A model generated the notes under the pieces. The model saw only the letters and a program-made list of their open reading frames with translations, was not told the origin of the DNA and did not search any database. Made by a program: the position numbers and the translations under genes. 8,711 nt of DNA from Phycisphaerales bacterium. Lineage in GTDB: Bacteria > Planctomycetota > Phycisphaerae > Phycisphaerales > UBA1924. Positions 5,686 through 8,711 of this stretch are shown piece after piece (within the stretch, counting starts at the first letter, position 1; the number at the start of each line of letters is the position of its first letter). Location of the stretch: assembly GCA_029212425.1 (NCBI GenBank), contig JARGNC010000010.1:20241-28951 (forward strand), written 5' to 3'.

Positions 5686-7629
5686 ATGAAACTCAAAGGT
5701 GTCAATCCAATCGCCCAGCACATTGAAAAAATCGTGCTCGGTATCACCGGCCTGATCTTCCTCGCCGTGGTCTCCATGCAGTTCGTCACCGAACCAAACA
5801 AAGTCGATACCGGATCGCGTGAAGTCGCGCCGGATCAGATCTACAACGAACTCGCATCAAAAGCCAACGCGCTCCAGAGTCAGATCTCCGACCGCTCACC
5901 AACACTCCCATCAGTCCAAAGTGTTGATCTGCTCGCACGCTACCAAGCCGCGTTCGAGACAAGCACCGACTCCAATGTCCAGATCGCATCAGCGCTCGGC
6001 GAAGGTGTCAACATCGCGTCGCTGCTCGATGTCCCAGATATTGATCCGACAAAGCGCCCTGAAATTGAAATCGAAGCCCTCTCAGTACCCGCGACCTCGA
6101 CGCCGCTCGTCGCATCCAACTGGGGGACACTCGACCCTTACGCAATCCTTGAAGTCCCAGAATACGAGAACTTTGTTCCAGCCGCACAACCATTCGACTT
6201 CCCAACAGTCTCCATCGAAGCAGACTTCTCCGGAACAACGCTCCGCGATGTCCTCGAAGGCAACGACGGATACCCCGGTGTCCCTCGCCTCTTCTGGGGT
6301 CCAACCGGGATGGCAATCATGGGACTGGATGTTGAGCGTCAACAGCTCCAAGCCGACGGCTCATGGTCTGCATCTCAACCAATCACCCCCCCTCCTGGAT
6401 CACCGCTCCCAACCCAAGCCGTCACCAAAGATGACGGACTCGTCCGCCTCAACACCATCATCGCAAGCGCACGCGATGTCGCCGACGAAGTGATGCGTCC
6501 GCAGTACCCCCCAACCATATCAGGACCAGCTTGGGCGCCCCCATCAGAGTCGGTTGATTCCGCGGACCTGGGACTGACCGAAACACAAAGACTCCAACGA
6601 CAACTCGCGCGATTGACCACCCAACTCGAAGGACTCCGCAAAGGTCCCGCAAGACCAGCCGCCCGTCCAGGTGCCGGCGGTGGGGGAGGCAAGTTCGGAG
6701 GTCGTGACCAAGACCCCGGAACAGTCCAGCGTCCACCTTCGAATGATCGCAACCGCGCACGCATCGAGAAACTCGAAGAGCAGATCGATGCAATCAAAAC
6801 CGACCTCGAAAACCTCGGCGTCGTCTCGCAAGCAAATGTCGCTGAGTCCGCATCCGACATCCTCGAGCACGAGTTCGTACAACTCTGGGCGCACGACATC
6901 GGCGCCAAGCCCGGCGCAACCTACCGCTACCGCACCCGCGTTGTCCTCAACAACCCGTACTTCCGGAAAGGCCCGTACCTCGACGAAACCGACGACGCCC
7001 AGCAAGCGCTCACCGTCGAGCCATTCTCCAGAGGCGATTGGTCAGACTGGTCCGATCCTGTTGATGTTGGCGCCAAAGAGTTCTTCTTCGTCACCGAAGC
7101 GACCCAGCCGATCTCCGATGCTGAGCCTCCACAAGCGAAGATCGAGCTCTACTCAATGTACTACGGCTTCTACCGCAGGTCCTCAATGACCATCGAACCG
7201 GGACAGCCCCTGCTTGCCAACCTCCGCCTGTCTGGGGATCTGGTCTTTATTGATACAGAAGCACTCAACGCAGAGCAATCCGCCCAGTTCATCGAGGATC
7301 TCAACGCAGGGACCAACGCCGCAGGGTCAAATCTTCCCGACGGAATCACCTCCGCCCCAGATCGCCTCTCGATTGATCTCAACGCATACCTTGTTCAGAT
7401 CACCCGTGATCCGATTCAGACACAAAACCAAGGGGTTCAGAGCTCGCGCCTGATCTTCCGTCTTGCCGACGGCATGCTCCAGCACCGAAGCTCGGAAACC
7501 GACAAGGTCTCACAGCTCTACGAGCAAGCCCAGTCGTCGTCTGCGAAAGCATCCCGCTCACAGCTGCGTCCGACCGGTCAACCCGCGATCTCTCCAGCGA
7601 CAGAACTCTTCCAGATCCAGAAGCCGTAG
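5686..7629 (+). CDS. Large bitopic membrane protein of the pilus cluster, function unknown (647 aa)
   Basis: The protein begins with a short amphipathic cytoplasmic segment, then one membrane helix at about residues 16-34 (IVLGITGLIFLAVVSMQFV). About 610 residues then face the periplasm. Residues 40-290 are mixed and proline-containing with no motif I recognise. Two coiled-coil segments at about 298-319 and 353-378 flank a linker rich in Pro, Gly and Arg (321-351, including GGGGG at 331-335 and KFGGR). After this comes a beta-rich domain (about 395-640) beginning FVQLWAHDIGAKPGATYRYR, which suggests an Ig- or FnIII-like sandwich; the fold call is a guess. In standard pilMNOPQ operons the position after pilO is pilP, an inner-membrane lipoprotein that connects to the secretin PilQ. 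This protein may serve that bridging role but has no lipobox and is about four times too long. The terminator 31 nt downstream makes it the last gene of the cluster, and no pilQ follows. Confidence 0.8.
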   Translation: MKLKGVNPIAQHIEKIVLGITGLIFLAVVSMQFVTEPNKVDTGSREVAPDQIYNELASKANALQSQISDRSPTLPSVQSVDLLARYQAAFETSTDSNVQIASALGEGVNIASLLDVPDIDPTKRPEIEIEALSVPATSTPLVASNWGTLDPYAILEVPEYENFVPAAQPFDFPTVSIEADFSGTTLRDVLEGNDGYPGVPRLFWGPTGMAIMGLDVERQQLQADGSWSASQPITPPPGSPLPTQAVTKDDGLVRLNTIIASARDVADEVMRPQYPPTISGPAWAPPSESVDSADLGLTETQRLQRQLARLTTQLEGLRKGPARPAARPGAGGGGGKFGGRDQDPGTVQRPPSNDRNRARIEKLEEQIDAIKTDLENLGVVSQANVAESASDILEHEFVQLWAHDIGAKPGATYRYRTRVVLNNPYFRKGPYLDETDDAQQALTVEPFSRGDWSDWSDPVDVGAKEFFFVTEATQPISDAEPPQAKIELYSMYYGFYRRSSMTIEPGQPLLANLRLSGDLVFIDTEALNAEQSAQFIEDLNAGTNAAGSNLPDGITSAPDRLSIDLNAYLVQITRDPIQTQNQGVQSSRLIFRLADGMLQHRSSETDKVSQLYEQAQSSSAKASRSQLRPTGQPAISPATELFQIQKP

Positions 7630-7660
7630 CATTTGCGAGCGAATCCAAGAAACCCCATTT

Positions 7661-7683
7661 CCCGCTCATGAGCGGGTTTTTTT
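7661..7683 (+). terminator. Rho-independent terminator closing the pilus cluster
   Basis: CCCGCT and AGCGGG pair around a CATG loop (7661-7676; the whole 16 bp is a perfect palindrome), followed immediately by seven T (7677-7683). It lies 31 nt after the stop of the 647-aa gene and separates the cluster from the rRNA control region. Confidence 0.92.
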
Positions 7684-7761
7684 ATGGACCTTGAGAGGTT
7701 GATGGAGAAAGATTGATTCTAGAAGGATGGATGGCGCATGAATCGCGTGGCGCACGAGTGT

Positions 7762-7798
7762 GAATTGTAAAGAATTGTGACCTCAATTGCAGAATTGT
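7762..7798 (+). repeat. Four phased AATTG boxes upstream of the rRNA promoter
   Basis: AATTG occurs at 7763, 7773, 7785 and 7793; three copies extend to GAATTGT (7762-7768, 7772-7778, 7792-7798). Start-to-start distances are 10, 12 and 8 bp, so the boxes lie roughly on one face of the helix. The last ends 13 bp before the predicted -35. In rRNA genes this is where UP elements and activators such as Fis act, so a binding site for the RNA polymerase alpha subunit or an activator is plausible. Confidence 0.45.
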
Positions 7799-7810
7799 CG
7801 CCCTCCAAAT

Positions 7811-7838
7811 TTGATCGAAGAAATGAACGGTGTATTAT
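7811..7838 (+). promoter_or_regulatory. Sigma70-type promoter for the 23S rRNA transcript
   Basis: A -35 TTGATC (7811-7816) and a -10 TATTAT (7833-7838, five of six consensus bases) are 16 bp apart, with AT-rich sequence just upstream. Transcription should start near 7845. The bases between the -10 and the start (ctccccgcg) form a GC-rich discriminator, the usual sign of an rRNA promoter under ppGpp (stringent) control. The position 245 nt before the 23S start, directly followed by boxB- and boxA-like elements, supports the call. Confidence 0.65.
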
Positions 7839-7869
7839 CTCCCCGCGACTCACATTGGGCCGCGAACAA

Positions 7870-7892
7870 GTTGGAAAGTTGATCTTCCCAAC
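7870..7892 (+). promoter_or_regulatory. boxB-like leader hairpin
   Basis: GTTGG (7870-7874) pairs with CCAAC (7888-7892). Inside this, after one A-C mismatch, AAG pairs with CTT around the loop TTGAT (7879-7883). It sits about 25 nt into the predicted transcript and 4 nt before the boxA-like element. That is the boxB-boxA order seen in rRNA antitermination leaders. Confidence 0.5.
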
Positions 7893-7896
7893 CTGG

Positions 7897-7908
7897 CATC
7901 TTTGACAA
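7897..7908 (+). promoter_or_regulatory. boxA-like rRNA antitermination site
   Basis: The segment CATCTTTGACAA resembles the E. coli boxA TGCTCTTTAACA and the TCTTTGAAAAC-type boxes of other bacteria. In RNA, boxA is bound by NusB and S10 (NusE) and lets RNA polymerase read through long untranslated rRNA without Rho termination. It lies about 50 nt after the predicted start and about 180 nt before the 23S gene. TTGACA inside it could be read as a -35, but no matching -10 follows. Confidence 0.6.
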
Positions 7909-7926
7909 CCGAATGACGACGAGCAG

Positions 7927-7968
7927 ATACAGATGCACCAGTCCCACAGGTCTGGATGTAGACTGTAT
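7927..7968 (+). promoter_or_regulatory. Long leader hairpin of the 23S transcript
   Basis: ATACAG (7927-7932) pairs with CTGTAT (7963-7968), TGCA (7934-7937) with TGTA (7957-7960, one G-U), and CCAG (7938-7941) with CTGG (7952-7955), around a 10-nt loop. This gives 14 pairs interrupted only by a bulged A and a 1x2 internal loop. It is followed by an A-rich single-stranded stretch (7971-7980), with no T-run, so it is not a terminator. An RNase III processing site or antitermination element in the rRNA leader is likely. Confidence 0.55.
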
Positions 7969-8020
7969 TGAGAAAAATAACTAACGAACGAGAAATCTCA
8001 TTTATGCGTCTGAACGGTGT

Positions 8021-8076
8021 CATCTTGATATTCACAAGATGATTGGCTGTCCTGATCCCTCGGCAGAGGAGGGCAG
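8021..8076 (+). promoter_or_regulatory. Two hairpins just upstream of 23S rRNA
   Basis: CATCTTG (8021-8027) and CAAGATG (8035-8041) form a perfect 7-bp stem with a 7-nt loop. Right after it, CTGTCC (8047-8052) pairs with GGGCAG (8071-8076), and inside that CCTC (8058-8061) pairs with GAGG (8066-8069). Both lie in the 50 to 70 nt before the mature 23S start and probably belong to pre-rRNA processing structures. I see no tRNA in this spacer. Confidence 0.45.
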
Positions 8077-8089
8077 TCATTGACGGAAC

Positions 8090-8711
8090 GGTTAAGTAAC
8101 GATGTGTGCCAAACTTTATTGGGAGGCACGGATCGGCGCTTGGTCGGGTTGATCAAACCACAAAGGGCACATGGCGGATGACTTGGCGTCAAGAGGCGAT
8201 GAAAGACGTTGGAACCTGCGAAAAGCTACAGGGAGCTGGTAACCAAGCTGTGATCTGTAGATATCTGAATGGGGAAACCCACCCGCAAGGGTATCGCATA
8301 CTGAATGCATAGGCATGCGAGGCAAACCTGGGGAACTGAAACATCTAAGTACCCAGAGGAAAGGAAAGCAATATGCGACTCCGTAAGTAGCGGCGAGCGA
8401 AAGCGGATAGATGTGAACCTACGAACACGAAGGAATGCGTGACCAAAGACGGTGAAAGTCCGGTAGTAGGGTGTAGCATCATAGCCCTCGATTAGGCTCG
8501 GGCTCGTGGAACCCGGGTTGAACATGGGAGGTCCACCTTCCAAGGCTAAGTACTCCTTGACGACCGATAGCGAAGAAGTAAAGTGATTGAAAGTTGAAAA
8601 GCACCCCTATTAGGGGGATGAAAGAGTCCCTGAAACCATGTGCCTACAAGCGGTCGGAGCCCTCCGGGGTGACGGCGTGCTTTTTGCATAATGAGCCCGC
8701 GAGTTAGTCTC
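8090..8711 (+). rRNA. rrl: 23S ribosomal RNA, 5' part (continues past the right edge)
   Basis: Recognised by conserved 23S domain I segments in the right order: GGTTAAGTAAC at 8090 (5' strand of helix 1), cgtcaagaggcgatgaaaga (from 8187), gaatggggaaaccca (from 8268), ggggaactgaaacatctaag (from 8331), agtagcggcgagcgaa (from about 8386), ccttccaaggctaagtactc (from about 8536), accgatagcgaag, ctgaaacc and tttttgcataatg. The visible 622 nt correspond to roughly the first 590 nt of E. coli 23S, i.e. domain I and the start of domain II. Two departures stand out: an insertion near the 5' end (8101-8161), and an altered helix 2 3' strand, AGTAAAGTGATTG where most bacteria have a GTACCGTGAGGG-type sequence. 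No 16S gene or tRNA precedes it, and a protein gene with a terminator lies upstream, so this 23S has its own promoter. The 5' end is inferred from similarity only. Confidence 0.95.
8101..8161 (+). other. About 61-nt insertion in 23S rRNA between helix 1 and helix 2
   Basis: Typical bacterial 23S runs from GGTTAAGTAAC almost directly into AAGGGCACACGGTGG. Here those two segments (8090-8100 and from 8162) are separated by about 61 nt. The insert has a hairpin GTGCC (8106-8110) / GGCAC (8125-8129), whose 14-nt loop contains ACTTTATT (8113-8120), and a second small hairpin GGTT (8147-8150) / AACC (8156-8159). ACTTTATT pairs over 8 bp (one G-U) with AGTAAAGT at 8577-8584, the altered helix 2 partner strand. 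It is not clear whether the insert is kept in mature rRNA or cut out. Confidence 0.6.

Noticed and set aside
7902..7931. Perfect TTGACA as the -35 of a second rRNA promoter
   Set aside because: The only candidate -10 (GATACA at 7926) is poor, and the sequence fits a boxA better at this distance from the upstream promoter.
7850..8080. 76-aa minus-strand ORF in the rRNA leader
   Set aside because: It covers the promoter-proximal leader with boxA- and boxB-like elements and hairpins. I see no ribosome site or recognisable protein.
7684..8089. tRNA, CRISPR or mobile element in the longest gene-free stretch
   Set aside because: I looked for cloverleaf arms, spaced direct repeats and terminal inverted repeats and found none. 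The region is explained by rRNA control elements.
8226..8543. 105-aa minus-strand ORF and other ORFs in 7998-8543
   Set aside because: They lie within conserved 23S rRNA sequence or its leader. Open frames there are incidental.

Overview
The window looks like chromosomal DNA from a planctomycete-type bacterium, perhaps of the Phycisphaerae. This is an inference from gene content, not a database match. Three things suggest it: a PilM carrying a PilN-like membrane extension, followed by two very large pilus-alignment-type membrane proteins; a 23S rRNA gene with no 16S gene in front of it; and a small basic protein that resembles conserved planctomycete proteins of unknown function. Coding density is high and the coding style is uniform, and I see no sign of a recent mobile element.

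Layout. Positions 1-509 hold two minus-strand genes: the first 40 codons of a lipoprotein precursor that runs off the left edge, preceded by a 105-aa basic protein of unknown function. A divergent intergenic region (510-708) leads to a plus-strand Memo-family gene (709-2070, AmmeMemoRadiSam protein B type) with an extra N-terminal PqqD/RRE-like domain. After a 187-bp gap comes a three-gene plus-strand cluster (2258-7629). Its first gene is a 658-aa PilM-PilN-like fusion. Its second, overlapping by one base, is a 459-aa PilO-like bitopic membrane protein. Its third is a 647-aa bitopic membrane protein with coiled coils. A strong rho-independent terminator (7661-7683) closes the cluster. Together the three probably form the inner-membrane alignment platform of a type IV pilus or a related type II secretion-like machine: a cytoplasmic actin-like disc tethered to large periplasmic domains.

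Positions 7684-8089 contain no gene but look like a complete rRNA control region. In order they hold four AATTG boxes about one helical turn apart, a sigma70-type promoter with a GC-rich discriminator, a boxB-like hairpin, a boxA-like antitermination site, a long leader hairpin and two more hairpins. From about 8090 to the right edge is the 5' fifth of a 23S rRNA gene, transcribed independently of any 16S gene. Its 5' end is unusual: about 61 nt are inserted between the normal first 11 nt and the conserved domain I sequence. The usual 3' strand of helix 2 has changed to a sequence that pairs with the insert instead. This apparent rewiring of rRNA helix 2 is the most interesting signal in the window.
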